Source: Lithodes maja
Lineage: Eukaryota; Arthropoda; Malacostraca; Decapoda; Lithodidae
Assembly (NCBI GenBank): GCA_037953745.1
Contig: JBAKBP010000771.1
Span: forward strand, 124,001 to 188,000
DNA: 64,000 nt
Direction of reading: 5' to 3'
Part shown: piece after piece, positions 43,126 to 52,167 of the stretch
How the letters are laid out: each line of letters opens with the position of its first letter
How positions within the stretch are numbered: position 1 is the first letter of the stretch
Translations under genes and position numbers: made by a program
Notes under the pieces: model-generated
Told to the model about the DNA's origin: nothing
The model's database searches: none
What the model saw: only the letters and a program-made list of their open reading frames with translations

Positions 43126-46089
43126 CTAGGAAACACGACTCCCGAGAGCTATCACAGGCCGAGGGGGTCTAACAATGGACATGGAGAGGTAGGAGGAGAT
43201 GAAGGTATGGATAGAAGACCACAAACCTGCCGAGGCGACGTCAGGCAACGAACGAGTCTGCAGGAACCGTAAGGAGGCAGCAAAGGACCGCACATCGTGC
43301 GCAGAACCCCGACAAGCAGGGTTACTGGCACGAATAACCCGACAAATGTGGCGTCCTATCTGTACCTTCGAAAGCCTCCCACCAGTCCGAGGAGACACCC
43401 ACACAGCAGTCCCCGAAGTCGGAGCCACAGACTCAACATAAGAGTGCAAGGCCTGCACCGGGCACAATACATGGTGAGTATGCCCACGTTTTAAAGCCTG
43501 GATGGTGAAAGGCTTAAAAACGTGGGTCTCTCTCTCATTCTTGGCAACAAAATGAGGGGAGGGGGCTAACGTGACGACATTCAATGACGGGGAGAATCGC
43601 ATGCATTCCTGGGACCGTGACATGGCAGCTAGTTCAGACACCCTATCCCCAGTGGCCAGAGCGACAAGGAAGAGTGTACGCTCCAGCAACTGAACCGGTG
43701 TAGTGTCCCGTGTATATGTGTGTGAAGCCAGAAGGTCCAGAGCACGCCCCAGATCCCACTGAGGAGGGATCTGGCGCGGAGGCGGTCGCTCCCTGAAGGC
43801 AGCCTTCATGAAGGAATCCAGCTCCTTCGGAGGAACGACCAGCCCAGTGACGGACTCAAAGACCTCCCGGATGGCAGACAAGTGGTTACGTATAGTGTTG
43901 ACCTGAAAGCGACGTGTACGGAAGAGGTGAAACAAGTAGTGTAGGACGAGGGAAGGAGAGCTAACAGTCTGGCGAGTGTCCTGTATCCACCTAGTAAAAG
44001 ACCTCCAGTGGGACTCGTAAGTCCCCCAAGTCGAAGACGTCCATGAACGCTTCAGGAAGTCAGTCAGGTCCCGTCTGTGGACTGGGAGCCACCGTGCCTC
44101 ACGAACATCCACGATGCGAAGGCCAACGAGGTCCGTAGGTCTCCAACCTGGCTCAAGTGGAAGTGTGAGAGAGGGAGAGGGACCGGACTCGGGCACTACC
44201 GCTTCAACTGGGAGTACCAAGCCTGGGCCGGCCACAGAGGCGCTATGAGCCAGACTCTGCCGCGGTACAGCCGCAGCCTCGCGAGGACTTTGCACATCAA
44301 CAGTGCGTCTGGTGGCGGAAATATGTATATCGACTGCCACCTGCTTCAGTCTTCCATGAAAGCGTCCGGACCCCCCTCCGGAGTACGAGTCCGGAGGGAT
44401 AGGTACCGAGGCAACTTGCGCGTCTCCTTCGATGCGAACAAGTCGACCTCCGGAACACCCCAGGAAGCCGCGAGGTCGTCGAATACAGTCTGTTTCATCG
44501 CCCATTCTACAAGAACGCCCTGTCCTCGCGACAGGGCGTCCGCCCACAGGTTGGCAGTCCCGGGCAGGTAGGAGGCGTGCAGGGAGATGTTGTGTCGGTT
44601 CGCGAGGAAGAACAACTTCTCGGAGATCCCCAACAGAGTCAAAGACCTGGAGGACCCCTGCTTTTGGATACAGTGGACAGCTGTCTGATTGTCCATCCTG
44701 AAGGCCACCGACAGGCCCCGAAGGGCCAGCGCGTGGTCCTGCAGGAAGAACAAGGGAACCAAGAGTTCGAGCGCATTGATGTGTAGGTGTGTGTGTCCCA
44801 CCCATCTGCCGTGATGTTGATGTCCCAGGTTGGATTGGTAACCCCACCCCACCTCGCTCGACGCATCTGTATCCACCCAGATCGTCGGCGGGGGGCCGGT
44901 CCAGGGCACAGCCGCAGAGAGCGTGCCCCGAGCAACCCAGTGTCCTAAGTGTCTGTGAATGGAACGTGGGATCGGCATGAGCCGATCCATAGGGACCAAC
45001 GGAAACACCCTGTTGCCCATGAGGATGAGGCGGCGCAGCCTGAGCCTCCCTAAGGGAATGGTCAGAGCAGCCCAATTCAGGGAACCCACTAACGAGTCCC
45101 AGATCCTCCTCGTGAGGGAGACCGAGTGCAACACGGCGAAGACCTTCCTGCGAAGTTTCACCGCGTTTGGCTGACTCTGGGTAACCGTAGCGTTTGTCAG
45201 ATCCCATTCGAGACCTACCCACGTCACGACACGCGACGGGGTCAGGCGGGACTTGGGAATGTTTATTTTGAACCCTAACTGAGTGATGTGTTGAACTACC
45301 GTGAGGGTGTCGCGAACGCACTGTTCTAGGGTGTCTGAAACTATCAACCAGTCGTCCAAGTAAAACAGGATCTGGAGGCCGCCCCTGAGGAGAGGATCCA
45401 GAGCCTGCTTCACCAGTTTCGAGAAGATCCGCGGCGCGATGTTGAGACCGAAGGGAAGCCTGTCGAACATGAACACACGATCGGAAGTCCGAACGGCCAA
45501 GAATCGCTGGAAACGAGGATGTATAGGGACGTGCCAATACGCATCCTTGAGGTCCAGCGACACTACCCACGACAGAGGTCGCAGGGCCAGTCGTACCTGG
45601 TGCACCGTTAGCATCCGAAATCGCGTGTTCACGATGTGCCCGTTGAGGGCCGACAGATCCACCACCGGTCGCATCGCGTCGCAGTCCTTCTTCGGTACCA
45701 GAAAAACACGGGAGAGGAAAACCGGGTGACCGGCTTTCATCTCCCTGACGATTCCCTGCTCGTGCATGGATGTAATCACGGCGGCCACCTCCGAAGAGAC
45801 AGGCCGGCTTCGTTGACAAGAGCTGAGTGGGGGTCTGGACTTCCATCTCCAGGTTAGACCCCTCCGTGCAAGCTTCCACCCCCACGTCCCTCGCGGCCAC
45901 CGAGGGGCGCAAGGGCGAAAACAACCTGTGGGAGCCCCCGAGATGAGGTGAGCGACCCGTTCGGCGAGGCGAGAAGGAGAACAAGGAGGAGACCGACCCG
46001 GAGAACCTACACATTTTTTGACGTGGAGGGTCCCCCGGTACGGTCCTTGCGGTCATAAGACCCACGTTGACCACCTCTACCCCCCCCAC
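43126..46089 (-). CDS. DIRS tyrosine recombinase ORF (overlaps RT/RNase H in another frame)
   Basis: The open frame is 987 codons. The recombinase proper is the last ~330 residues. It has a SAM-like N-terminal part (SSTWGTYESHWRSFTRWIQD) and the catalytic residues R816 in TGDRVSEL, H931 and R934 in SAHDVRSFAAS, and Y967 in HTFISSYL (numbering from 46089). The enzyme joins circular element DNA into the genome by crossover. The first ~640 codons lie over the RT frame and look like overprint rather than protein; the true start is probably much further down. Overlap of YR and RT frames is typical of DIRS elements. No disabling change is visible in the recombinase domain. Confidence 0.85.
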   Translation of the reverse strand: MGGVEVVNVGLMTARTVPGDPPRQKMCRFSGSVSSLFSFSPRRTGRSPHLGGSHRLFSPLRPSVAARDVGVEACTEGSNLEMEVQTPTQLLSTKPACLFGGGRRDYIHARAGNRQGDESRSPGFPLPCFSGTEEGLRRDATGGGSVGPQRAHREHAISDANGAPGTTGPATSVVGSVAGPQGCVLARPYTSSFPAILGRSDFRSCVHVRQASLRSQHRAADLLETGEAGSGSSPQGRPPDPVLLGRLVDSFRHPRTVRSRHPHGSSTHHSVRVQNKHSQVPPDPVACRDVGRSRMGSDKRYGYPESAKRGETSQEGLRRVALGLPHEEDLGLVSGFPELGCSDHSLREAQAAPPHPHGQQGVSVGPYGSAHADPTFHSQTLRTLGCSGHALCGCALDRPPADDLGGYRCVERGGVGLPIQPGTSTSRQMGGTHTPTHQCARTLGSLVLPAGPRAGPSGPVGGLQDGQSDSCPLYPKAGVLQVFDSVGDLREVVLPREPTQHLPARLLPARDCQPVGGRPVARTGRSCRMGDETDCIRRPRGFLGCSGGRLVRIEGDAQVASVPIPPDSYSGGGSGRFHGRLKQVAVDIHISATRRTVDVQSPREAAAVPRQSLAHSASVAGPGLVLPVEAVVPESGPSPSLTLPLEPGWRPTDLVGLRIVDVREARWLPVHRRDLTDFLKRSWTSSTWGTYESHWRSFTRWIQDTRQTVSSPSLVLHYLFHLFRTRRFQVNTIRNHLSAIREVFESVTGLVVPPKELDSFMKAAFRERPPPRQIPPQWDLGRALDLLASHTYTRDTTPVQLLERTLFLVALATGDRVSELAAMSRSQECMRFSPSLNVVTLAPSPHFVAKNERETHVFKPFTIQALKRGHTHHVLCPVQALHSYVESVAPTSGTAVWVSPRTGGRLSKVQIGRHICRVIRASNPACRGSAHDVRSFAASLRFLQTRSLPDVASAGLWSSIHTFISSYLSMSIVRPPRPVIALGSRVS
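44346..45788 (-). CDS. DIRS reverse transcriptase/RNase H, ended by an early TGA
   Basis: 480 codons. RT motifs: FLVPKKDCDAMRPVVDLSAL, VVSLDLKDAYWHVPIHP (D79), FDRLPFGLNIAP and the active site FYLDDWLIV (D145, D146). RNase H motifs: WVDTDASSEVGWGY (D308), INALELL (E341), MDNQTAV (D366) and GTANLWADALSR (D417). After VPEVDLFASKETRKLP and DAFMED the frame stops at TGA, where related elements have Trp. The same frame stays open and family-like for about 55 more codons (IFPPPDALL, WLIAPLWPAQAW), so this looks like a single nonsense change that trims the C-terminus. The catalytic residues are all upstream of it. The start codon is unclear since the frame overlaps the upstream ORF. Confidence 0.85.
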   Translation of the reverse strand: MAAVITSMHEQGIVREMKAGHPVFLSRVFLVPKKDCDAMRPVVDLSALNGHIVNTRFRMLTVHQVRLALRPLSWVVSLDLKDAYWHVPIHPRFQRFLAVRTSDRVFMFDRLPFGLNIAPRIFSKLVKQALDPLLRGGLQILFYLDDWLIVSDTLEQCVRDTLTVVQHITQLGFKINIPKSRLTPSRVVTWVGLEWDLTNATVTQSQPNAVKLRRKVFAVLHSVSLTRRIWDSLVGSLNWAALTIPLGRLRLRRLILMGNRVFPLVPMDRLMPIPRSIHRHLGHWVARGTLSAAVPWTGPPPTIWVDTDASSEVGWGYQSNLGHQHHGRWVGHTHLHINALELLVPLFFLQDHALALRGLSVAFRMDNQTAVHCIQKQGSSRSLTLLGISEKLFFLANRHNISLHASYLPGTANLWADALSRGQGVLVEWAMKQTVFDDLAASWGVPEVDLFASKETRKLPRYLSLRTRTPEGGPDAFMED

Positions 46090-46243
46090 CTCGCCGAAAA
46101 GGGCGGGTCACCCCATCCCCTGTCCGTCGCGCGTCGGACCCCGTCGAAGTGCGGCCGGAAGTGGAAGGCTGGCCAGCCCCTTCTCGGCGGGGATGAAAGG
46201 GAGCAGGAGCAGAAGTGCGAGGCGGAACCGACGCTCTAGCCGG

Positions 46244-48847
46244 CTACTTCCCTTTCCTGCGCCCTTTCTTGGCAGCAGCAGCGGCGCCAGCACTCCGAGG
46301 AGGACCGGCAGAAGGACGGGACTGCGAAGACCCTGGTCGCGACACAGCGCGTCTTTGCGTGTCGTAAGCAGGGTCCGCTGACAGAGAAGCGTAGCGTTCC
46401 CAAGCATCCTGCGCGAACAGCCCCGATGTATATAGCTCAGAGTATAACAAACCCTGACGAATATCCAAAGGGGCCTTCCGGCAGAACGAGGACCTTACCG
46501 TTTGGCGTTGTCGAGTAGCCTCGCACAAAACCGCCTTCAGCTCGGGAACCAAAGACACCGCGAGCTGAAGGTGGATCCGCCGAACGTGGTCCAAACCCTC
46601 GCGAAGATCGCCAGGTGCAGTCGCCTCGATAAGTCGCAGGTGGTGAACAGATGTCTGGAGGGAACCTAAAAGACAAGACAATAAGTTCGCCACCCTCTGC
46701 CGCAAGGTAGAATCCCTGTCGACAGAGGACTTATCTGGGTGGGAAAAGAACGGGTTAGCAATAGCACAAATTTCAAGTTTGGGAGCGCTAATCCAGGACC
46801 AGAACTTGCCATCCAATCCGCCGACAGACACAAGAGGAGGCAAAAGCAGTGACGACTCCGGGGGAGGGACTGAAACTGATCTGTCGACGGAACGGTTGGC
46901 AAATTCTAAGGCCTCAGCAAACCAGGCCTCCAATGGGAGAGGATTATCAAGGACGACGGCTAAGCCAGGCTTACCATCGTCGCTCAAACCCGTCCCATAG
47001 GAGGACAGTCCCGTCAATACAGCGAGGGACTGAACATCCTGAAGGATGTCCTGGCGGCTGAAGTCTGACCAGAGCTTAGTCCGAGGAGCAGACGGGGGCT
47101 TGGGCTTTACCGAAAAGTACTGAAGGTCAGTCCTCGTCGGGTAAGCCCGCACCTCCACGTCGGCCACCTGACCATCCACCCTGAACGCCCTGAACTGCAT
47201 TCGATCATTAATTTGGACCGACCAGCCCAAAGGTAGGGCCCTCTCACCTGACGGGAAATCGGTAGCACGCTCCGGGTGGGAGGCCTGCACCCCCTTCCAA
47301 ACAGCCAAGGAGCCATAGAGGAGAGGCATAGTCCTCGACGGGACCTTGGCCTTCTGGATGGGGGGCAAGCGCGGACCCTGCCCTAGCAGACGGAGGACCC
47401 CCGCATGGGAGACAGCAGGGGCAACCACCTGAGCCAGGGCAGGAGCAGTGCTATCCGACGACCGGGCAGGAGGAGAAGCAGGGCGAGAGGGAATGTGGTC
47501 CACCGCAGAGGGGAGGGGGACCAAAGCAGGGGTAGGTTGGGTGAGGCGCTGAGGTTGTGTCACCGCCAAGAAGCGCGACAAGAGGGATTCCTGCATCGCC
47601 TCCAATCGCGCGTCGAAGTGTGACACAACCCACCCCTGCATAGCCGAAAATCGATCCGAGAGAGGCGACCCCCCCGAAGATTGTTCGGCCCGCAGGGGCG
47701 AGCGTGAGCGAGAGCGAGACCCATGACACGAAACAGCAGCGTCGCGGCCCAAAGAAGGCGAGCGACGACTGCCGTGGCGTCCCAGAGGGTCTCGTCCCCG
47801 CTCACTAACGCCCGAGGGGGAAACATCACCATCCCCCTCTTCCAGCGACACGTCAGCCCCCGAGAAAGGGGACCCCGAAACTTCGCTATACTCTACCGAG
47901 TCAAGCGGCGGGGTACCCACTCGGGGAGCCGGAAGTCGAAGATCAGGTATAGAAGAAGGAAGAGGAGTAGGATGACGGGAGTGGGAAGGCTGGCCGGGTG
48001 AAAGGAGGTCAGAAGGAGCCGCGGGGGGAAACAGAGCAAGGATCCCCGGGGCTGAGAGAACAGGGCGGCCCGACACCGAGGAGGAGGAGGGAGGGACCTC
48101 CACCTTGGGACGAGACCGCGAAGGAAGAAGAGGCACAGAAGCAGGAGAAGTAGGAGGAGAAGCAACTACAACCTGGCGGTCCCCCCTGGACAGAGTAGGA
48201 GGAGGGAGCAGAGGGCCAGCTACAGTATGTACATCCGCGCGCGTGGAGGACACATGAAGAGGACGTCTTTTGTGCAAGGGAAGCGGGCGGAAAGTAGTAG
48301 AGCCCCTATCCGGAGAGGCCAGGGGAGGGCGTACAGGGGCAGAGACGCTAACCCCGGCCTCAGGGCGAGAACCATGACGAGGACGACGGCCGGAGTCAAG
48401 GCCATCAGGAGGACGAGGAGGGGCAGTAGAGGACGGACGACGAGGAGAGCGAGAGCGTGGACGGAGCTGGGGATCCTCCCGACGATGCGACGACCGACCA
48501 CGGGACCCAGGAAGAAGGGCCCGAGCAGGGAGAGGGCCAGGTAAACGGCCCCCAGACGGGTCAGGGATGCCCAGGGCCACACGGATCCGGTCATCCACAA
48601 AAGCCGGGGAGCGATGGCCCACAGATCGAATGTGGTGGGAGACCACCGCCCACACGGACTGAAGGGATGCAGAGGCCACCGCCGCGTCAGAGGAACCAGG
48701 GTGATGGTCCACGACATCGACCAGGTCCATACACGGGCCACACAGCGCAGGGAGGTAGGCCGTAGAGGACACACATTGGGAGTGGCGTAGGCAGGACCTG
48801 TGGCACTCTAAACACGGGGAGCCACAGCCCTGGCGAAAGCAAGGCAT
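46244..48847 (-). CDS. DIRS gag
   Basis: 867 aa from the ATG at 48847 (MPCFRQGCGSPCLE); the frame is open a further 75 codons upstream but I prefer this start since the second DIRS gag begins MPRFELCITPTC in the same position. The N-terminus is Cys-rich (GCGSPCLECHRSC, CGPCMDL), likely zinc-binding. The middle is Pro/Ser/Arg-rich (RSRSPRR). The conserved gag core lies at RTMPLLYGSLAVWKG, GWSVQINDRMQFRAF and KLWSDFSRQDILQD, and the C-terminus is basic (KKGRRKGK). It presumably forms the RNA particle. No break seen. Many short open frames on the opposite strand are shadows of this GC-rich gene. Confidence 0.85.
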   Translation of the reverse strand: MPCFRQGCGSPCLECHRSCLRHSQCVSSTAYLPALCGPCMDLVDVVDHHPGSSDAAVASASLQSVWAVVSHHIRSVGHRSPAFVDDRIRVALGIPDPSGGRLPGPLPARALLPGSRGRSSHRREDPQLRPRSRSPRRPSSTAPPRPPDGLDSGRRPRHGSRPEAGVSVSAPVRPPLASPDRGSTTFRPLPLHKRRPLHVSSTRADVHTVAGPLLPPPTLSRGDRQVVVASPPTSPASVPLLPSRSRPKVEVPPSSSSVSGRPVLSAPGILALFPPAAPSDLLSPGQPSHSRHPTPLPSSIPDLRLPAPRVGTPPLDSVEYSEVSGSPFSGADVSLEEGDGDVSPSGVSERGRDPLGRHGSRRSPSLGRDAAVSCHGSRSRSRSPLRAEQSSGGSPLSDRFSAMQGWVVSHFDARLEAMQESLLSRFLAVTQPQRLTQPTPALVPLPSAVDHIPSRPASPPARSSDSTAPALAQVVAPAVSHAGVLRLLGQGPRLPPIQKAKVPSRTMPLLYGSLAVWKGVQASHPERATDFPSGERALPLGWSVQINDRMQFRAFRVDGQVADVEVRAYPTRTDLQYFSVKPKPPSAPRTKLWSDFSRQDILQDVQSLAVLTGLSSYGTGLSDDGKPGLAVVLDNPLPLEAWFAEALEFANRSVDRSVSVPPPESSLLLPPLVSVGGLDGKFWSWISAPKLEICAIANPFFSHPDKSSVDRDSTLRQRVANLLSCLLGSLQTSVHHLRLIEATAPGDLREGLDHVRRIHLQLAVSLVPELKAVLCEATRQRQTVRSSFCRKAPLDIRQGLLYSELYTSGLFAQDAWERYASLSADPAYDTQRRAVSRPGSSQSRPSAGPPRSAGAAAAAKKGRRKGK

Positions 48848-50296
48848 CACACCTGCAATGGAAGAACACACAGCATAAGCAGCACGGTGACGGAGTAAGC
48901 GAAGAGAATGTCCAATAAAAACCAGGGAATGAGCATGGGTAAACAAGAATACACATGCAAACTGGAAGGCGTACTCACTCGAAACCGGGAACACCGAGGG
49001 AGGTGATGAGGGCGGGCGATGCGCAAGAGCACAAGCAGAACCTGCAAAGATGGAGAAAGTGTTAAACACCACTCAACACCTCACATGCAGGGCCCTAACA
49101 CCATAAAGTGTAGACACCAATATAGTAACAGGCAACAATATGACACAAACAAGGGTCAACAGTGAAAGCCAACTATAACCGCAAATTTGCGGGCCAATGG
49201 AGGTAGAACCGTACCGACACAACCCTCCCACATCGCCACGAGGACCCCCAGCGATCTCCGCAAATTTGCGGGGAGCCGAAACGACCCAGAGGGCCGAATC
49301 GAGCACTCCGCAAATTTGCGGGACCGGCCGAGAAGGTCCGGTGCCGAAAAAGCGAGAGGAGCGTCTAGGAAAACCAAAAAAGGCCCGCAAACAAGCGTCA
49401 ACTCCTTATGAACTCCAAGCGACGATGACCATCAAGCTGAGCAGTGTCTTCCTTGATAATATCCTGACTCGACCGGTCAAGGGAGAGGCAAGGAAGACAC
49501 ACCAGGGGAGAGGAGGCACATCCCCCAGGAACCACCCAACCCACAGAGATAGAGCAAAGCCCATGAGGAGAAGTGGCAGGTTGGGTGGTTTGGCACAAAC
49601 AGGGGCCCCCGTGGGGTACCCCAGGTTTGGGCAAAAGCTATGAAAGGATGGAGGTGAAAACAGGAAGGGAACACAAAAACCAGTAAATGAAACTGGCGAG
49701 AAAAAGGGTGGCCTAGCCGCGAGTAGAGAATGTGTCAGGGGCGAAAAACCCTGTGGTGTGAGGGAGAGGCCCCCGTGGGGTACCCCTGGATATCACGAAC
49801 CACCAAGCGCCCAGGCCCTTGAGACACAGTGAAGGCTCGAAAGGGGGGACTCGGGAATAACGCTATTTATGCGGCTGACACAAACTCTACAAACAGCACC
49901 GCCACCACGAAATCTCCGATTGTGAACCAACTGTACACCTAGGCTATGAAAAAATGAGAACTCATAGGGGCATAGCAAGTCCTGAATGAGAAACAAGCTA
50001 GGCTAAAATAAGCTAAACTATGCCCAGACTAACAGGAAAAAAGAATATGAAAAGAGAAAGAATGAAAAACATAGACGGGGAACGCCAAGCGCCCCCGTAC
50101 CTTCGGTAGCTATTTCCACACGCGTCTCCATTAAACACACTGAGGAGCCCATTTACGTGTGTCCTAGATCACGTAACATCTGTCTAACAAAAAGAAGGCC
50201 AGAAAAGCCGAAACGAACCTAAAACAGGGTGAATTGAAGGAGCACAACAAAAGCGGACTTCAAGAATGGCGACGCGTGAAAAAATGATAACAAGAG
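48848..50296 (-). promoter_or_regulatory. DIRS 5' leader
   Basis: About 1.45 kb between the terminal repeat and the gag ATG, without a good ORF. Just before the ATG the minus strand reads CCATTGCAG|G, an acceptor-like site, so the leader may be spliced. It holds three identical palindromes (49179-49321) and a GGCCCCCGTGGGGTACCCC repeat at about 49602 and 49767. Confidence 0.5.
49179..49321. promoter_or_regulatory. Three copies of the 14-bp palindrome CCGCAAATTTGCGG
   Basis: Perfect copies at 49179-49192, 49258-49271 and 49308-49321 in the DIRS leader, with starts 79 and 50 bp apart. Surrounding sequence is not repeated, so the palindrome itself appears selected. Likely a binding site for a dimeric DNA-binding protein; the partner is unknown. 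Confidence 0.65.
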
Positions 50297-51223
50297 AGGG
50301 TCGCTTATGCGCACGTTCGACAGGGATCTGCGCATGACGGAACACGGGATGGGCCTTGAGCGGTAACTAAGGTAAACCCCTTTTTCTTCTCTTCTATGCT
50401 TTTTTCACCTTCGGTGGTAGTTTTGGTTAATGTACAACGTCTCCGAGAGCAAGATAAGGAGTAGACTCTAGACGTTTTCTTTTTAACCCGGGAGCTGCGG
50501 GAAGACTCTTAAGAGTTCCCCCGGCGGACTGCGGGAAGACTCTCCTGAGTAAGTAAAATTAAAAATCAACTTTTGACATCGAAAAAAAAATATTTTTTTT
50601 ATTTTTATTTTTTTATTTTTTTATTTTTGTTTGGCCCCTGGGCCATGCAAAATCTCAGTCCTCTACCTCCCCTCCTTCCCCACTTTCCTCCTATCCCTCA
50701 GTTATCACCTATTTTCCCTATTATTCCCTTATTCTGAGGTATATTTTCGTGCTAACATTAGCGAGTTGCAAGCAGGGTGTTGTCATCACTGATAGCAATC
50801 GAGTGCAAGAGAGAGAGAGAGAGTATCGATCGACTGTGTCGCAGTGGCCTTGGGGAAAATTGGCGGGAAGGTAGCTTGCCTCACCCATACATTATACAAC
50901 TCGCGGGCTATATCTCCGATTTTGACCATCCAAACGCTGTTTTCACTTGTTTTATTGTTGTTTCAGGTTAATACCTTTATAATCAACCCATAAAAAATAG
51001 GCGCATATGGATAATTATTAATGCTATTAATGGTACAATGAATATTTTAGTGACGGAAACACCTCAAATACGTCAGCACAGGGGGACGTTTTCAATTACC
51101 CCCATGCGCACTTGTTAGGTTAACCGCGGTTGGAATGACGACATAGCAGTCAAATTAGACAAGTCGTCATTGCAATTAGGTTAATAGCCTTGACGTTGGA
51201 TTTGCCAAGACTACTAACAAATT
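50297..51223 (-). repeat. DIRS terminal repeat at the 5' end (coding sense), with nested MITE
   Basis: Inverted counterpart of 42161-42510. It is split at TTAA by the family A element at 50487-51119; the other terminal repeat keeps an intact CGGTTAAAAAG at the same place. Confidence 0.9.
50487..51119 (+). mobile_element. TTAA-flanked element family A, copy 2
   Basis: TTAA at 50483-50486 and 51120-51123, 633 bp. It starts CCCGGGAGCTGCGGGAAGAC, with two subterminal units containing GAAGACTCTTAAGAG or similar, then an A run, (TTTTTATT)n, CT-rich sequence and a GA run, and ends GTGCGCACTTGTTAGG or similar (...GCACTTGTTAGG). It is inside the DIRS 5' terminal repeat. Confidence 0.92.
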
Positions 51224-51387
51224 GTATATCACAAAATTAAAATTAAAATAAAGCTATGCATTTATAGTTGCAATAACGTATTAATATTGTTATGTAACAG
51301 ATCTAGTGTGCAGTAATAGCACTCTTGTTATCCATTCCGGGTTGTGTGTCCTGCCAACTTGTCCTGGACTTAACGTGCCCTGATACC

Positions 51388-51619
51388 TTGAGCCGAACAG
51401 GCCAAGTGGGATATCTCTATTGGTCTAACTGGTAAGGTGCCTGCCTCACACCCAAGGGTCGAGAGTTCGTGCCCCCACCAGGGCATGATATTTTCGTGAG
51501 GCTATTTCCGCATTTAACGAAGTTTAGGTGTGCTGGTTAAATTGTTCAGATGGTTGAGAGTAAGATCGGAGCTCCATAAATCCTCTTTCGGGTATGGTGT
51601 AAAAACCGATACCCACAGG
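51388..51619 (+). repeat. tRNA-Val-like SINE, copy 1
   Basis: The head contains an A box TGGTCTAACTGG (51421-51432), an anticodon-loop-like CTCACAC (51445-51451, CAC = Val) and a B box GAGTTCGTGCC (51463-51473). The body runs to CCGATACCCACAGG. The acceptor stem does not pair well, so this is a SINE rather than a tRNA gene. Confidence 0.75.
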
Positions 51620-51906
51620 ACAAGGAAGAGAATAGGAGAGAGCAGGGAGTGTTGTGAGACTCGATTGGGTTGGGTTGTGGAGTTGCCAGCCGCCCAAGCG
51701 AGTTGCCAACTGGGCAGTTTGTAGGTGCGTGTAGCATCGCTCAGTGAAGTTGACTCACCATTCCCGTTCATCTCTCTGACGGACTCTCGTTCGATTCGGC
51801 TCAAGCTTGTTCCTCTCTGTTCGGAGCTTTCGCTTCCCGGAAGGTGAAGTAGTGTAAAGTCAGTGAAAATAGGCTAGCCTAAACAGACCTCGGATGCGGA
51901 AATACC
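51620..51906. other. Spacer between SINE copies
   Basis: Non-coding. The last 58 bp (51849-51906, GTGTAAAGTCAGTGAAAATA...) recur inverted at 62403-62457 next to SINE copy 3, so the repeat unit is longer than the SINE head and body. Confidence 0.5.
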
Positions 51907-52136
51907 CTGAGCCGAACAGGCCAAGTGGGATATCTCTATTGGTCTAACTGGTAAGGTGCCTGCCTCACACCCAAGGGTCGAAAGTTCGTGCCCCCACCAG
52001 GGCATGATATTTTCGTGAGGCTATTTCCGCATTTAACGAAGTTTAGGTGTGCTGGTTAAGTTGTTCAGATGGTTGAGAGTAAGATCGGGCTCCATAAATC
52101 CTCTTTCGGGTATGGTGTAAAAACCGATCCCCACAG

Positions 52137-52164
<28 letters not shown>
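51907..52164 (+). repeat. tRNA-Val-like SINE, copy 2, with T-run
   Basis: Almost identical to copy 1 (same A box, CTCACAC loop, B box), followed by a run of about 28 T at 52137-52164. Confidence 0.75.

Positions 52165-52167
<3 letters not shown>

Larger units (their letters stand above)
42161..51223 (-). mobile_element. DIRS-type tyrosine-recombinase retrotransposon, structurally complete
   Basis: A 9063-bp element on the minus strand, with gag, RT/RNase H and tyrosine recombinase, bounded by inverted terminal repeats and with an internal complementary region (42574-42687). Both outer ends carry AATT (42161-42164 and 51220-51223). The internal region reads exactly as the complement of the joined ends (right-hand end of the window copy fused to left-hand end through AATT), the layout known from DIRS-1. 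No target duplication is seen, as expected for integration by a recombinase. 637 bp of its length is a nested TTAA element. Confidence 0.92.

Noticed and set aside
46244..49072. Many plus-strand and second minus-strand open frames across the DIRS gag and RT
   Set aside because: GC-rich coding DNA gives few stops in other frames; none has domain motifs.
51414..51487. Working tRNA-Val gene
   Set aside because: A and B boxes and the anticodon loop are present but the acceptor stem does not pair, and the unit recurs with a SINE body.
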